Translations under genes and position numbers: made by a program
In this document: piece after piece, positions 1 through 9,204 of the stretch
Position numbering within the stretch: the first letter of the stretch is position 1
Layout: the number at the start of each line of letters is the position of its first letter
NCBI GenBank assembly: GCA_945911015.1
Contig: CAMDZW010000002.1
Span: forward strand, 1-64,000
Source of the DNA: an uncultured Propionibacteriaceae bacterium
GTDB taxonomy: Bacteria > Actinomycetota > Actinomycetes > Propionibacteriales > Propionibacteriaceae
Direction: 5' to 3'
Length of the DNA: 64,000 nucleotides
The notes under the pieces: generated by a model
Databases searched by the model: none
What the model was told of the DNA's origin: nothing
Seen by the model: the letters and a program-made list of their open reading frames with translations, nothing else

Positions 1-145
1 CGGGTGGCCATACTGCGCTCCTTGTCAGGTCGTCTGGTGCCCGGTTTCCCTGAGCGTGGGCGACCGCGCACCCCCAGTCTGTCACTCCTGTGTCGACGAT
101 GTGCACTCGGGCGGCCGCACCGTGGACAGTCGGTAGGGTGGAGAC

Positions 146-1699
146 GTGCCGCAGCCGTCTCGCCCCACCACCGCCGCCAGACCCAACATTGTCGTGTTCA
201 TGACCGACCAGCAACGTGGGGCCACGGTGCTGCCGGGTGAACCGCTCAAAGCGATCACTCCCCATGTCGATGCGCTGGCGGCCGAAGGGGTCACCTTCAG
301 CCGGGCCCACACGGTCTCACCCCATTGCTGTCCCTCGCGGACCTCCTTCTTCACCGGCCGGCACCCGACCGAACACGGCGTGTGGAACAACGTCCAGGTC
401 GCCAATGCCCTGCGGCGCACCCCGTATGCGGGGACGCCCTTCTGGTCCCAGGACCTCCGGGCAGCCGGCCACGAGCTCGGATTTGCCGGCAAATGGCACG
501 TGAGTGCCACGGTGAATCCGCGTGACCTCGGTTGGCAGGAAGGTCTGGTCACCGGCGGCGGCACAGCAGGCGAGGCCTCCGAGGAGGAGCTGCGGTCAGC
601 CGCTCTGGAGCGCGACCGCGAGCGTGCAGCGGCCGCGATCGCCGCGGATGATCCCGACCGGAGCCGACGCCCGGGTGAGATCCTGCGCCCCGGCTACACC
701 GAGTATGTCCACTACCGCACCAACCCGGACCCGTACGGCGACCGTGCCGTGGTCGAGTCCGCGATCGACTTCATCAGGTCCCGGGCGGGGGAGCCCGAGC
801 CCTGGGTGAGTTATGTCGGCACGCTGGGACCGCACGATCCGTACCAGCCACCCCAGGAGTTCCTCGACCTGTACGACCCGGACCGGATCGAGCTGGAGGC
901 CAGCTTCAACGATCCGATGCACGACAAACCAGCTCTGTACCACCGGATCCGTGACCGCTTCGACCAGCTCACCGAACCCGAGCACCGCGAGGCACTGCGC
1001 CACTACCTGGCGTTCTGCAGCTACGAGGATGCGTTGTTCGGTCAGGTCCGCGACGCCGTGGCGGCGACTGGTCAGCTGGAGGACACCATCTTCGTCTACC
1101 TCTCCGACCACGGTGACTATGCCGGTGACCACGGCCTGTGGTGCAAGGGGTTGCCCGCCTTCCTCTCGGCCTACCACGTGCCGCTGGTGGTGGGTGGGCG
1201 ACCATTGCCCGACCGGGTGCAGGGCACCACGGTTGACCAGCTGGTCTCGATGGTGGATCTGGGCCCGACCCTGCTGGAGCTGAGTGGGGTCACACCCTCG
1301 ACCGCCATGTCCGGCCACTCGCTTGCGCCCGCCCTGCGAGGGGAGCCGTTGAACCGGCCGGCGGAGATCCACTTCGCCAGCAACGGCAACGAGAGCTACG
1401 GCAACCAACGTGTGGTCGTGACCGAACAGTGGATGCTCGTGGTGAACTTCTTCGACGCTGACGAGTTGTACGACCTCGACCAGGATCCGGGGCAGCTGCA
1501 CAACCTGCTCCACCGGGACAGGCCCGCACGTGAGCTCGGCGTCGGGGTGGATGTGGCGGTGCCGCCCCAGCTGCGCGAAGTCGTCGAGGACCTCTACCTG
1601 CGGATGTGGCGCTTCGGCCTGGCTCACGGCGACGACCTGACCTGCCACTACATCATGACCGCACTGGGCCACCGTGGCCCCGGAATTGCGCTTCGGTGA
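146..1699 (+). CDS. sulfatase-family hydrolase
   Basis: This 517-residue protein has the alkaline phosphatase/sulfatase fold signatures. The N-terminal strand PNIVVFMTDQQRG (about residues 13-25) supplies a metal-binding Asp21. The formylglycine motif C-x-P-x-R is present as CCPSR (Cys61 is the residue expected to be oxidised), followed by TFF-like TGRHP. A second metal-site motif, SDHGDYAGDHG, lies near residue 320. The family hydrolyses sulfate, or sometimes phosphonate or phosphate, esters; the substrate cannot be read from sequence. There is no signal peptide, so it is probably cytoplasmic. I chose the GTG start because a purine-rich GGTGGAG precedes it. No anSME-type maturase lies nearby. 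The DUF3052 gene begins about 85 bases downstream on the same strand. Confidence 0.88.
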   Translation: MPQPSRPTTAARPNIVVFMTDQQRGATVLPGEPLKAITPHVDALAAEGVTFSRAHTVSPHCCPSRTSFFTGRHPTEHGVWNNVQVANALRRTPYAGTPFWSQDLRAAGHELGFAGKWHVSATVNPRDLGWQEGLVTGGGTAGEASEEELRSAALERDRERAAAAIAADDPDRSRRPGEILRPGYTEYVHYRTNPDPYGDRAVVESAIDFIRSRAGEPEPWVSYVGTLGPHDPYQPPQEFLDLYDPDRIELEASFNDPMHDKPALYHRIRDRFDQLTEPEHREALRHYLAFCSYEDALFGQVRDAVAATGQLEDTIFVYLSDHGDYAGDHGLWCKGLPAFLSAYHVPLVVGGRPLPDRVQGTTVDQLVSMVDLGPTLLELSGVTPSTAMSGHSLAPALRGEPLNRPAEIHFASNGNESYGNQRVVVTEQWMLVVNFFDADELYDLDQDPGQLHNLLHRDRPARELGVGVDVAVPPQLREVVEDLYLRMWRFGLAHGDDLTCHYIMTALGHRGPGIALR

Positions 1700-1784
1700 C
1701 CGGAAACGCAGCCCCGGGCTTTCGTCCGTCGCGCAGGTCTGGCAGTCTGTCTGTCGTGAAGCTAGTCCATCGACGGAGGGTTGT

Positions 1785-2201
1785 GTGAACGCGGCTGCAG
1801 ACCAGTCGGACATCGGGGCCAGGTTGGGATTCACTCCCGGCATGGTTGTCCAGGAACTGGGGTGGGACGAGGACACCGACAACGACCTGAGGATCGCGAT
1901 CGAAGATGCGATCGACGCCGAGATGGTCGACGACGTGGTTGAAGCGGCCGACATCGTGGTGCTGTGGTGGCGCGATGACGACGGCGACCTCACCGATGCG
2001 CTCGTCGACTCGCTGACCGATCTGTCCATGACCGGGGCGGTGTGGTTGTTCACCCCCAAGGTTGGACGCGAAGGCTATGTCGACGAGCCCGACGTGATCG
2101 AAGCAGCCGCCACCGCAGGACTGGCCGCGACAGCGACCCAACAGGTGTGCGACGGGTGGTCGGCCCGCAAGCTGGTGCGCCCCAAGGTCGGCCGGCGATG
2201 A
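1785..2201 (+). CDS. DUF3052 family protein
   Basis: This is an acidic 138-residue protein. It matches the actinobacterial DUF3052 family: N-terminal GARLGFTPGMVVQELGWDED, then an Asp/Glu-rich middle with VVLWWRDDDGDL, and a C-terminal ARKLVRPK. Its function is unknown. In many actinobacteria it sits directly before the AhpE peroxiredoxin, as here, where its TGA overlaps the next ATG (ATGA). The GTG start at 1785 follows a GGAGGG ribosome-binding site at good distance; the longer upstream frame lacks one. Confidence 0.85.
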   Translation: MNAAADQSDIGARLGFTPGMVVQELGWDEDTDNDLRIAIEDAIDAEMVDDVVEAADIVVLWWRDDDGDLTDALVDSLTDLSMTGAVWLFTPKVGREGYVDEPDVIEAAATAGLAATATQQVCDGWSARKLVRPKVGRR

Positions 2202-2668
2202 CCGTGGGGGTCGGTGAGCCGGCCCCTGTCTTCGCCACGCGGAACCAGCACGGCGAATCGGTCGGCACCGCTGAACTGGGCGAGACACCATACCTGCTGG
2301 TCTTCTTTCCGTACGCCTTCACCGGCATCTGCTCCAGTGAGTTGACGGTCTTGCAGTCACAGCTGGCCGACTGGCGTGAGCTGGGGGTACGGGTGATGGC
2401 GATCTCCTGCGATGCCATGTTCACCCAACGGGTTTTCGCCGAGCGGGAGGGTTTTGGCTTCGACCTGCTCACCGATCATTGGCCCCATGGCGAGGTCTGC
2501 GGTGCCTTCGGCGTGTTCGACCGAACCCGGGGATGTGCGGTACGGGGAACGTTCCTGGTGGTGGCTGGTCACCTGGCGTGGTCGCAGGTCCGCGCGATCG
2601 GGGAACACCGTGACATGAGCACACCCCTCGAGGTGGCTCGGCGCACCGAGCTCACCCGAGGGGTGTGA
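2198..2668 (+). CDS. ahpE: AhpE-type 1-Cys peroxiredoxin
   Basis: This 156-residue thioredoxin-fold peroxidase reduces hydroperoxides and peroxynitrite through a peroxidatic cysteine. The active-site motif FFPYAFTGICSSEL gives Cys45 with the family's upstream Thr42. The downstream segments LLTDHWPHG and GVFDRTRGCAVRGTFLV match AhpE. A second Cys near residue 110 is in the GVF(N/D) loop and is not a typical resolving cysteine. The gene is translationally coupled to the DUF3052 gene by an ATGA overlap, the usual actinobacterial pairing. It ends facing the beta-propeller gene on the other strand. Confidence 0.88.
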   Translation: MTVGVGEPAPVFATRNQHGESVGTAELGETPYLLVFFPYAFTGICSSELTVLQSQLADWRELGVRVMAISCDAMFTQRVFAEREGFGFDLLTDHWPHGEVCGAFGVFDRTRGCAVRGTFLVVAGHLAWSQVRAIGEHRDMSTPLEVARRTELTRGV

Positions 2669-2673
2669 GCTGT

Positions 2674-2707
2674 TCGTTCAGGCCAACAGACTCGTTCAGG
2701 CCAACAG
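2674..2707. repeat. 16-bp tandem direct repeat
   Basis: TCGTTCAGGCCAACAG occurs twice with an 18-bp period (2674-2689 and 2692-2707), between the ahpE stop and the end of the convergent beta-propeller gene. The right copy contains that gene's last codons and stop, so the repeat looks like a small slippage duplication of a gene end. Confidence 0.8.
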
Positions 2708-3658
2708 GGCGAGTGCGTTGGGCTTGGGCACGTCGAAGCGGAACCGCTCGATGGTCGGATCGGCCAGATCCAGACCCACCACCACGTCGCCGTCACGGGA
2801 GGCGACCAGCAGCACACCGTCCACCTCGACCAGATCCATCGGCCAAGCCGGGACCTCGACCTCGCTGACCTGGGCGAAGCCGCTGTCGGCCACCTCGACG
2901 ACGCACAGCCGCTGGCTGCCACGGTTGAGGACCAGAGCACGGCCGAGGCTGTCCAGGATGATCTGGCTCGGATGGGTGGCGTCGGGATCACCGCTGAAGT
3001 TGTGCCGGGCGACCTGACGTCCACCAATGATGCTGCCGGCCTCGTCCCGCTCCACCTCGACCAGTGCCACCGCATTGCCGACCTCGAGCGCAACCACCAG
3101 CAGATCACCGATCAGCACGGCATCACGCGGGCCGGCATCAGCGTCGAGATCGATGCGGCCGGTGACAGTGGTCGGGTCGGCTCGGTCGAGCAGGTGGAGA
3201 CAGTTGAGTCCGAGGTCGCTGACGACCAGACGGTTGCCTGCGGTCAGAACCTGGTGGGGGTGCGACTCGCCACCGAAATCGACGGTGCCGGTCAAGGTGG
3301 CGGTGTCGGCCGAGACGGCGACCACACCGACATTGCCGCCGGTGTAGTTCGCGACGGCGATCGTGCGGGCGTTGCCGTCGGCGGCCACGATCCCGCTGTG
3401 GCAGGGGACCGCGCCACCGGTCGGCGATGTCAGGCCGATGACCGGACCGTCAGCGCCGGTCCGGACTGCGGCGAGCTGGCCGTCACCATCCAAACTGACC
3501 GACCAGACCGTGTCGGCGTCACGGGTCAGCGAGAGACAGGTGTTGGCCGGAAGCGGCTGCCCGATCGTTTCAGTGGTACCGGTGGTCAGATCGACCGTCA
3601 CCTGACTGATGTGGCTGGCAGTTCCGATGAGGAGATTCGCAGAAGTCACGGGCTCCAT
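2696..3658 (-). CDS. beta-propeller (lactonase/YVTN-like) protein
   Basis: This 320-residue protein is made of repeated short beta-rich units, such as VWSVSLDGDGQLAAV, RTIAVANYTGGNVGVV and RLVVSDLGLNCLHLLDR. These are typical of the lactonase/6-phosphogluconolactonase and YVTN-repeat seven-bladed propellers. No signal peptide or membrane segment is obvious. I chose the Met at 3658 (MEPVTSANLL) because the upstream frame codes for an atypical stretch. The enzymatic role is not established: it may be a lactonase or only a propeller scaffold. It is transcribed toward ahpE, and the two genes converge. Confidence 0.6.
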   Translation of the reverse strand: MEPVTSANLLIGTASHISQVTVDLTTGTTETIGQPLPANTCLSLTRDADTVWSVSLDGDGQLAAVRTGADGPVIGLTSPTGGAVPCHSGIVAADGNARTIAVANYTGGNVGVVAVSADTATLTGTVDFGGESHPHQVLTAGNRLVVSDLGLNCLHLLDRADPTTVTGRIDLDADAGPRDAVLIGDLLVVALEVGNAVALVEVERDEAGSIIGGRQVARHNFSGDPDATHPSQIILDSLGRALVLNRGSQRLCVVEVADSGFAQVSEVEVPAWPMDLVEVDGVLLVASRDGDVVVGLDLADPTIERFRFDVPKPNALALLA

Positions 3659-3724
3659 ACTGTCGGACCGGCCGACCATGTGCCACTGGCCAGCATCAGG
3701 TGTCCACTGACTGGATCAGAGGAG

Positions 3725-4075
3725 TCAGTGCCACAGGGTGGCGACCAGCACGTTGATCAGCGCCGTGCCGCCGACGGCGTGAGCCAGTCCCGTGCTGACC
3801 TCCTCGCCCTTGCCCGCCTTGCGGGCACCGATGATCGCAGCGACCATCACGGCCAACGCCAACACGAGCTTGACGCCGATCTTGATGTGGTTGAGCGATC
3901 CGTCGCCCATCTCGGCCAGCCCCACCAGGAGCAGTCCGGTGACCAGGGATCCGATCGAGCCGATCAGCTGCACCTTGGACACCGAGGGTGCCTTGAAGCT
4001 CGCGAACCAGCCGCCGACGATCGCCGCCATGCTCAGCAGGTGTACGGCCACGAAGAGATACGTCACGATGTCCAT
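3725..4075 (-). CDS. small four-helix membrane protein, unknown function
   Basis: This 116-residue hydrophobic protein has about four membrane segments: YLFVAVHLLSMAAIVGGWF, IGSIGSLVTGLLLVGLAEM, IGVKLVLALAVMVAAIIGA and AVGGTALINVLVATLW. The layout (His in helix 1, loop His between helices 2 and 3) resembles small CopD-like or DUF-type integral membrane proteins, but I do not recognise it firmly. The start at 4075 (MDIVTYLF) lies about ten bases after the end of the upstream GT87 gene, so the two are probably co-transcribed. Confidence 0.65.
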   Translation of the reverse strand: MDIVTYLFVAVHLLSMAAIVGGWFASFKAPSVSKVQLIGSIGSLVTGLLLVGLAEMGDGSLNHIKIGVKLVLALAVMVAAIIGARKAGKGEEVSTGLAHAVGGTALINVLVATLWH

Positions 4076-4085
4076 GGCCCTCAGC

Positions 4086-5276
4086 CTATCGGTCCGGGGC
4101 AACCCGCCGAGCCGCCGGTGTCGCCAGGGCGAGCATGGCCAGCCCGACAACCGGTGTGACGATGCTGAACGCGACCTGCCACCACAGATAGGTGGTCTCG
4201 CGCAGATCGGCACTGGGCAGAAAGTTGAACGGGGACCGGGCCACCCAACCGACCCACAACCATGCCGGCACCACGACCCAGGCCGGCCATCGTCGACTCA
4301 CCAACAGCGCCGCCAGCGGTGCGATCCACACGAAGTGGTGGAACCAGGAAACCGGTGAGGCGAGCAGGGTGGCGATCCCGACCAGAATGACCGCTGCCGC
4401 CTCGTCGCCGCGCCGGTGCCAGGCCACTGCGGCCACCAGGCCGAGCGCTGTTGTGGCTGCCGCCAGGGCCAGACCGATCCCGATCCCGAGGCCGCTGTAA
4501 CCGAGGATGCGGGCCGCGGCACCAACCAGGGACTGGTTGTACAAATAGAGTAGCCCCGGCCCGACCCCGGTGTCCCCTCCGGCCAGTCCGGTCCAGAACT
4601 GCCACGACGGTCCCGGTGCCACGATCGCCCCCACCACGGTCGCGACGAGGAAGGTCGCGAAGGCCACCAGCATCGAGCGCCATCGTCCGGTGACCAGCAG
4701 ATACACCGCGAACAGCCCCGGGGTCAGCTTGATGGCCGCAGCGATCCCAATCCCGACACCGATCGACCAGGATGACCGCTTCGGTGCCTTCCCGTCACGG
4801 CCCAGCAGATCGGCCACCACGAGCCCGGCGAGCAGGACCCCGACCTGACCGAACTCGACATTGCCCCGTACCGGATCGAAGACCAACAGCATGCCGGTCG
4901 AGATCAAGCTCAACCGCCACCCCGACAGGCCGAACCGGGACAGGATCGCGGTGAACGCAGCCGCGACCCCGACCGTCCAGATTGCGCTGGCCCACCCCCA
5001 CGGCAGCCAGGTCAGCGGGATCGCCAAGATCGCGGCGAAGGGCGGATAGATGAACGGCAGATCCGAACCGATCGCATAGGGGTCGCCGCTGGTCAGCAGG
5101 GCAGCAGCAGCATCGACATAGACCCTGAGGTCGGCCAACGCCGGCTGCCAGGGGAACAGTCCGGCCTCCCAACTCGATCCAGCAAGGAAGAGTGCGGTCA
5201 GGCACGGCAGTACGAACCCTGCACCGGTCCGGGCAGCACTGGTTTGGGCAACACCGGTCCGGGCAGTGGCAGTCAT
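4086..5276 (-). CDS. GT87-like polyprenol-phosphate-mannose-dependent mannosyltransferase
   Basis: This 396-residue protein has about ten membrane segments and the GT-C fold. The early loop ADLRVYVDAAAALLTSGDPYA carries the acidic residues expected for the catalytic site, followed by FIYPPFAAIL. NVEFGQVGVLL and IKLTPGLFAVYLL fit actinobacterial GT87 (DUF2029) enzymes such as PimE-like mannosyltransferases. These act on the periplasmic face and elongate lipid-linked mannosides. The start MTATARTG is at 5276. The first ~15 codons contain an imperfect short repeat (ARTG-type units). It is divergent from the Nudix gene and probably shares an operon with the small membrane protein downstream. Confidence 0.8.
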   Translation of the reverse strand: MTATARTGVAQTSAARTGAGFVLPCLTALFLAGSSWEAGLFPWQPALADLRVYVDAAAALLTSGDPYAIGSDLPFIYPPFAAILAIPLTWLPWGWASAIWTVGVAAAFTAILSRFGLSGWRLSLISTGMLLVFDPVRGNVEFGQVGVLLAGLVVADLLGRDGKAPKRSSWSIGVGIGIAAAIKLTPGLFAVYLLVTGRWRSMLVAFATFLVATVVGAIVAPGPSWQFWTGLAGGDTGVGPGLLYLYNQSLVGAAARILGYSGLGIGIGLALAAATTALGLVAAVAWHRRGDEAAAVILVGIATLLASPVSWFHHFVWIAPLAALLVSRRWPAWVVVPAWLWVGWVARSPFNFLPSADLRETTYLWWQVAFSIVTPVVGLAMLALATPAARRVAPDR

Positions 5277-5343
5277 GGCACCCCATGGTGGCACGGTCCC
5301 GACCGGATGAGCGGTACGCCTTGCCCAGTGGCAAGGTGGGGAC

Positions 5344-5829
5344 ATGTCCCGTACCAGTGCCGGTGTCCTGCTCCATCGACAACGAGACGGCAACCGTGAG
5401 GTCCTGCTCGGTCATCTCGGCGGTCCGCTGTGGTCCCGGAGGGCGCACAGCTGGGGGATCGTCAAGGGAGAGCTCCGGTCGGGTGAGGACCCGCAGGATG
5501 CGGCCGCTCGGGAATTCGCCGAGGAGCTCGGTCTGCCCGTGCCGCCCGGCGAATGGCATGATCTCGGCCAGTTGCAGCAGTCCCGCAAGACGGTGCGGGT
5601 GTGGGCAGTCGAAGCTGATCTCGATCCGGCCTCGATCACGCCGGGGACCTTCGACATGGAGTGGCCACCACGCTCGGGGCGTCGGCAGAGTTTCCCCGAG
5701 GTCGACCGGGTCGACTGGTTCGGCCTGGCGCGGGCTCGCGAGGAGATCATCGCCAGTCAGGAGCCGGTGATCGATCGTCTCGAGGAGCTCGCCGGGACCG
5801 GTTTCTCGGGTTTGCAGCAAAAGTCATAG
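5344..5829 (+). CDS. Nudix hydrolase
   Basis: This 161-residue protein carries a full Nudix box, starting GELRSGEDPQ and ending REFAEELGL, and so satisfies GX5EX7REUXEEXGU. Preceding residues such as SAGVLLHRQ and WGIVKGE are typical of the ADP-ribose/NTP-pyrophosphohydrolase branch. It hydrolyses a nucleoside diphosphate linked to another group; the substrate is undetermined. It is divergent from the GT87 gene, and its stop lies only about ten bases before the altronate dehydratase-family gene, suggesting co-transcription. Confidence 0.88.
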   Translation: MSRTSAGVLLHRQRDGNREVLLGHLGGPLWSRRAHSWGIVKGELRSGEDPQDAAAREFAEELGLPVPPGEWHDLGQLQQSRKTVRVWAVEADLDPASITPGTFDMEWPPRSGRRQSFPEVDRVDWFGLARAREEIIASQEPVIDRLEELAGTGFSGLQQKS

Positions 5830-5838
5830 ACTTGTGGG

Positions 5839-8592
5839 ATGACCACGCTGAAGGATGTCGCCCGCCTCCCAACCGCTGAGGACAATGCCGCGGTGACCTT
5901 TGTCGAGCTCGAGCCCGGCACGCAGATCGCACTGCCGGACGGGAGCTCGATCGTGATGGCGCACCGGGTGCCGGTCGGGCACCGGTTCGTCGTCCGGCCG
6001 GTCGCCAAGGACGAGGCTGTCCTGTCATGGGGGACCTCCTTCGGTCGGGCCGAGGCCGACCTGCCGGCCGGGTCCTACATCTGCACCGCCAAGAGCCTGG
6101 CCGCCTTGCAGGAACGTGGTATCGCGGACCTGCCGGAGTCTCCGACGGTCCGCAACGAACCTTGGCGTCGCTACACCAAGGAGGACGGGTGGAGGGTTGG
6201 TGAGCAGTTGCCACTGGCGACCAATCCCCGTACATTCCGCGGTTTTGCCCGCGATGGCGGCCGGTACGGCACCCGCAACTACATTGCCGTGGTCGGACTG
6301 ACCTCGCGAGAGGGCGCCTTTGCCGAGGAGGTCGCGCGCCGCTGCCAGCACTTGGTCGGTGAGGCCGGCGCTGACGGTCTCGACGGTGTCGTCCCTGTCG
6401 CGCACACCGAGGGCGATGCCGGCGTCACCCCGAACAACCTCGATCTGCTGCTGCGCACCTTGGTCGGCATGATCGACAACCCCAATCTGGGTGGGGTCGT
6501 CCTCGTCGAGCACCCCACCTCGACGATCACGGTCGACCAGCTCCGCAGGTATGCCGAGGACCACGACTTGGCGTGGGTGCGGGTCCCGTACGAGGTCGTC
6601 ACCCGACATCAGTCCTTCGCCAAGGATGCGGCAGATGCGGTGGCCGCGGTCGAGCGACTGGCGCCGGGCGTGCGAGCCCAGCAGCGAGTCGACGCGCCGA
6701 TGTCGGCGCTCGCGATCGGATTGCAGTGTGGTGGCTCGGATGCGTTCTCCGGGGTCAGCGCCAACCCGCTGTCCGGTGCGGCCGCTCGCGAGGTGGTCCG
6801 CCACGGCGGCACCGCGGTGCTGGCCGAGACCGACGAACTGATCGGCTCCGAGGGCTACATCCTGTCCAATGTCGCCAGTGACGAGGTTGCCGAGAAGTTC
6901 ATGACCGCGGTAGAGACCTTCGCCGAACGGGTCGGCTGGCACGGTCACTCCGCCGAGGGCAATCCGTCGGGTGGCAACATCCTGCGCGGCCTGCACAACA
7001 TCGTGCTCAAGTCGCTCGGCGCGGCCCGCAAGAAGGACCCGGCGCTGCGGTTGGACAATGTGATCCAGTACGGCGAGCCGGTCAACCCCACCGGTTTCTT
7101 GTTCATGGACAGCCCCGGCAACGACCTTGAATCGGTGGCGGGCCAGATCGGCTCTGGCTGCAACCTGATCTACTTCACCACCGGCAACGGCTCGATCACC
7201 AACTTTCCCTTCGTCCCGACGATCAAGTTCGTCACCACCACCGAGCGGTACGAACTGCTCGAGGAGGACATGGATGTCAACACCGGCAGATACCTGGACG
7301 GTGAGGACTTCGACGACCTGTCGATGGAGATCTTCGATCTGACCATTGATGTGGCCTCCGGTCAGCAGACCGCCGGTGAACGTGCCGGCCACTCGCAGGT
7401 CCAGATCTGGCGGGACTGGGCCCAGACCGGCCCGGTCACCAGCCTTGAGAGCCACGGCCTGACGCGCAGCTCCGGTGCGGTCGGGCTCGGGCTGCCGTCG
7501 ATCGGGGCCGCGGATCCGCTGGTGCACCTGGCCGACCACCTGCTGCCCGGCGAGCCCCTTCCGGTGCCGGCGGGCGTGGCGGACGCGGAGCCATTGCCAC
7601 AGCTGACCCGCGTCCGTCGCGCCGACGGCCGGACCGCATCACAGGCGGTCGCCCTGGTGCTGCCGACGAGCTTGTGCTCGGGGCAGGTGGCGGTCAGCAT
7701 TGCCGACCGAGCCGGCAAGGAGAACTGGCACGGCGGACGGGCCGACCGTACGGTCGCGCTGCCTCACACCGAGGGCTGTGGCTCCTCCAGCGGTGACTCC
7801 GAGGAGATCTTCACCCGCACCATGATCAATCACCTGCGCCACCCCAACACCGGGTGGGCGTTGTTGCTCGAACATGGCTGCGAGAAGACCCACAACACCC
7901 ACTTCAAGACCTTGATGGCCGAGGCCGGGGTCGATCCGTCATCGGTTGGCTATGCCTCGATCCAGGCCGACGGCGGCATCACCGCAGCCACCGAACGGGT
8001 CAAGGAGTGGTTCGACGAGTTCGTGGTCGAGTCGCAGCGACCGGAGCGGACCGTGGCCGACTGGCACGGTGTGGTCGTCGGCCTGTGCGGTGTCGGCACC
8101 GACGAGGTGGCACCTGAGCTCGCCCAGGCCACGGCGGACCTGACCGTACGGGTGTTGGCCTCCGGTGGGTCGGTGGTGCTGTCCACCGACGACCCGCTGC
8201 TGAAGTCTGCGGCGTTCACCGCCCTGGTCGAGCCGACCGCGGTGGCGACACTGGGGCACGGCCAGCTGATCGAGAAGGCCGGTCTGCACCTGATGAACGG
8301 TGCCGGCTCGGACCGGTTGGAGACGATGACCGGTCTGGGAGGGACGGGTGCCGAGGTCATCGTCGCCGTCACTCCCGGGCCCGGTCAGCGGTACACCCCG
8401 GTGCTGCGAGTTGCGGTGCCCGCCGCCGAAGGTGCCGAGGACGCCGATCTGGTGCTGGGCGGTGGCGGCGACTCCGCAGAGCTGGCCGAGGAGGTCATCG
8501 AGATCCTGCAGGGGGAGCGGGCTGTGACCGCTCACCGCAACGGCGACGAGGGCTTCCAGTTCACCCGAGGTCTGCTCGGGGTCTCGCTCTGA
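5839..8592 (+). CDS. double-length UxaA/GarD-family (altronate dehydratase-like) protein
   Basis: This 917-residue protein is much longer than ordinary altronate or galactarate dehydratases (about 500-525). An SAF-like N-terminal domain spans about residues 15-95. A UxaA-like body follows with a degenerate AHTEGDAGVTPNN motif, HP(N)LGGVVLVEH-type sequence, GLQCGGSDAFSGVSANP and SEGYILS. From about residue 590 a second UxaA-like first domain appears with the canonical HTEGCGSSSGD, LRHPNTGWALLLEHGCEKTHN and GLCGVGTDEV. It therefore looks like a fusion or internal duplication in which different catalytic motifs are best kept in different halves. The family dehydrates sugar acids with an Fe2+ centre. 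The substrate is unknown, and no uxuA/uxaB partners are present nearby. Confidence 0.78.
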   Translation: MTTLKDVARLPTAEDNAAVTFVELEPGTQIALPDGSSIVMAHRVPVGHRFVVRPVAKDEAVLSWGTSFGRAEADLPAGSYICTAKSLAALQERGIADLPESPTVRNEPWRRYTKEDGWRVGEQLPLATNPRTFRGFARDGGRYGTRNYIAVVGLTSREGAFAEEVARRCQHLVGEAGADGLDGVVPVAHTEGDAGVTPNNLDLLLRTLVGMIDNPNLGGVVLVEHPTSTITVDQLRRYAEDHDLAWVRVPYEVVTRHQSFAKDAADAVAAVERLAPGVRAQQRVDAPMSALAIGLQCGGSDAFSGVSANPLSGAAAREVVRHGGTAVLAETDELIGSEGYILSNVASDEVAEKFMTAVETFAERVGWHGHSAEGNPSGGNILRGLHNIVLKSLGAARKKDPALRLDNVIQYGEPVNPTGFLFMDSPGNDLESVAGQIGSGCNLIYFTTGNGSITNFPFVPTIKFVTTTERYELLEEDMDVNTGRYLDGEDFDDLSMEIFDLTIDVASGQQTAGERAGHSQVQIWRDWAQTGPVTSLESHGLTRSSGAVGLGLPSIGAADPLVHLADHLLPGEPLPVPAGVADAEPLPQLTRVRRADGRTASQAVALVLPTSLCSGQVAVSIADRAGKENWHGGRADRTVALPHTEGCGSSSGDSEEIFTRTMINHLRHPNTGWALLLEHGCEKTHNTHFKTLMAEAGVDPSSVGYASIQADGGITAATERVKEWFDEFVVESQRPERTVADWHGVVVGLCGVGTDEVAPELAQATADLTVRVLASGGSVVLSTDDPLLKSAAFTALVEPTAVATLGHGQLIEKAGLHLMNGAGSDRLETMTGLGGTGAEVIVAVTPGPGQRYTPVLRVAVPAAEGAEDADLVLGGGGDSAELAEEVIEILQGERAVTAHRNGDEGFQFTRGLLGVSL

Positions 8593-8611
8593 CGGTCGAC
8601 CGTGACCGAGG

Positions 8612-8800
8612 TCAGGGTCGGAAGATCTGCTCGATCTTCAACTCGAACAGATCGGCGATCCGGAAGGCGAGCGGCAGACTCGGGTCGTACTTCCCCGATT
8701 CCAGGGCGTTGACGGTCTGACGGGAGACGTCGAGCCGTGCGGCGAGGTCCTTCTGGGTCCAGCCCCGGTCGGTGCGGAGCTGGCGGATGTCGTTGTCCAT
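8612..8800 (-). CDS. small XRE-family transcriptional regulator
   Basis: This 62-residue protein is almost entirely a Cro/CI helix-turn-helix: RQLRTDRGWTQKDLAARLDVSRQTVNALE, then PSLPLAFRIADLFELKIEQIF. Such YozG/XRE regulators commonly lie downstream of small membrane proteins and control them. It follows the membrane-protein gene at 8812-9204 and ends facing the altronate dehydratase-family gene. The repeated TTGACA/TGTCAAG half-sites at 9991-10037 are a plausible binding region. Confidence 0.85.
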   Translation of the reverse strand: MDNDIRQLRTDRGWTQKDLAARLDVSRQTVNALESGKYDPSLPLAFRIADLFELKIEQIFRP

Positions 8801-8811
8801 GGCGCCGGCAC

Positions 8812-9204
8812 TCACCTGTTGTGGAGGTGCTGTACGAGTCGGGCGATGAGCCAGCAAGCCGCGTACACCGGCCACACCCACACCCAGGAGATTGCGGGGG
8901 CACCGGCGACCTGGAGCAGACCGTAGGTGAAGGTCAGGATCGAGCCCAGACCGAAGGCGAGAGCGATGCTGACCAGCTGGTCGCGGCGGACCATCTCGTC
9001 GGAGTCGAGCAGGTAACGCCACAGCGCCCATGCCACGACCAGGATGGCCGGCAGCGGCAGCAGCATGACCAGCATCCGGGCCGTGCCCTCGAGTTGTGGC
9101 GCTGCCAGGACGGCGGCCACCAGCAGCAGTGCATACAGCGCGATGCCGATGACGAACCGTACGGCGTAGCGCTTGGCGTGTCGGGTGGGATCAGCCATGA
9201 TCAT
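8812..9204 (-). CDS. four-helix membrane protein paired with XRE regulator
   Basis: This 130-residue protein has four predicted membrane helices and a conserved loop YLLDSDEMVRRDQLVSIALAFG. The same layout is seen in membrane proteins encoded beside small XRE regulators (DUF2178/DUF6442-like). Its function is not known. The start at 9204 overlaps the upstream CPBP gene's stop as ATGA, so the three genes 9989-8612 form one coupled operon. Confidence 0.7.
   Translation of the reverse strand: MIMADPTRHAKRYAVRFVIGIALYALLLVAAVLAAPQLEGTARMLVMLLPLPAILVVAWALWRYLLDSDEMVRRDQLVSIALAFGLGSILTFTYGLLQVAGAPAISWVWVWPVYAACWLIARLVQHLHNR

Noticed and set aside
596..2059. Long open frame (487 codons) antisense to the sulfatase gene
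   Set aside because: A by-product of high GC content. It opposes a protein with clear motifs, lacks a ribosome-binding site and has no recognisable domain.
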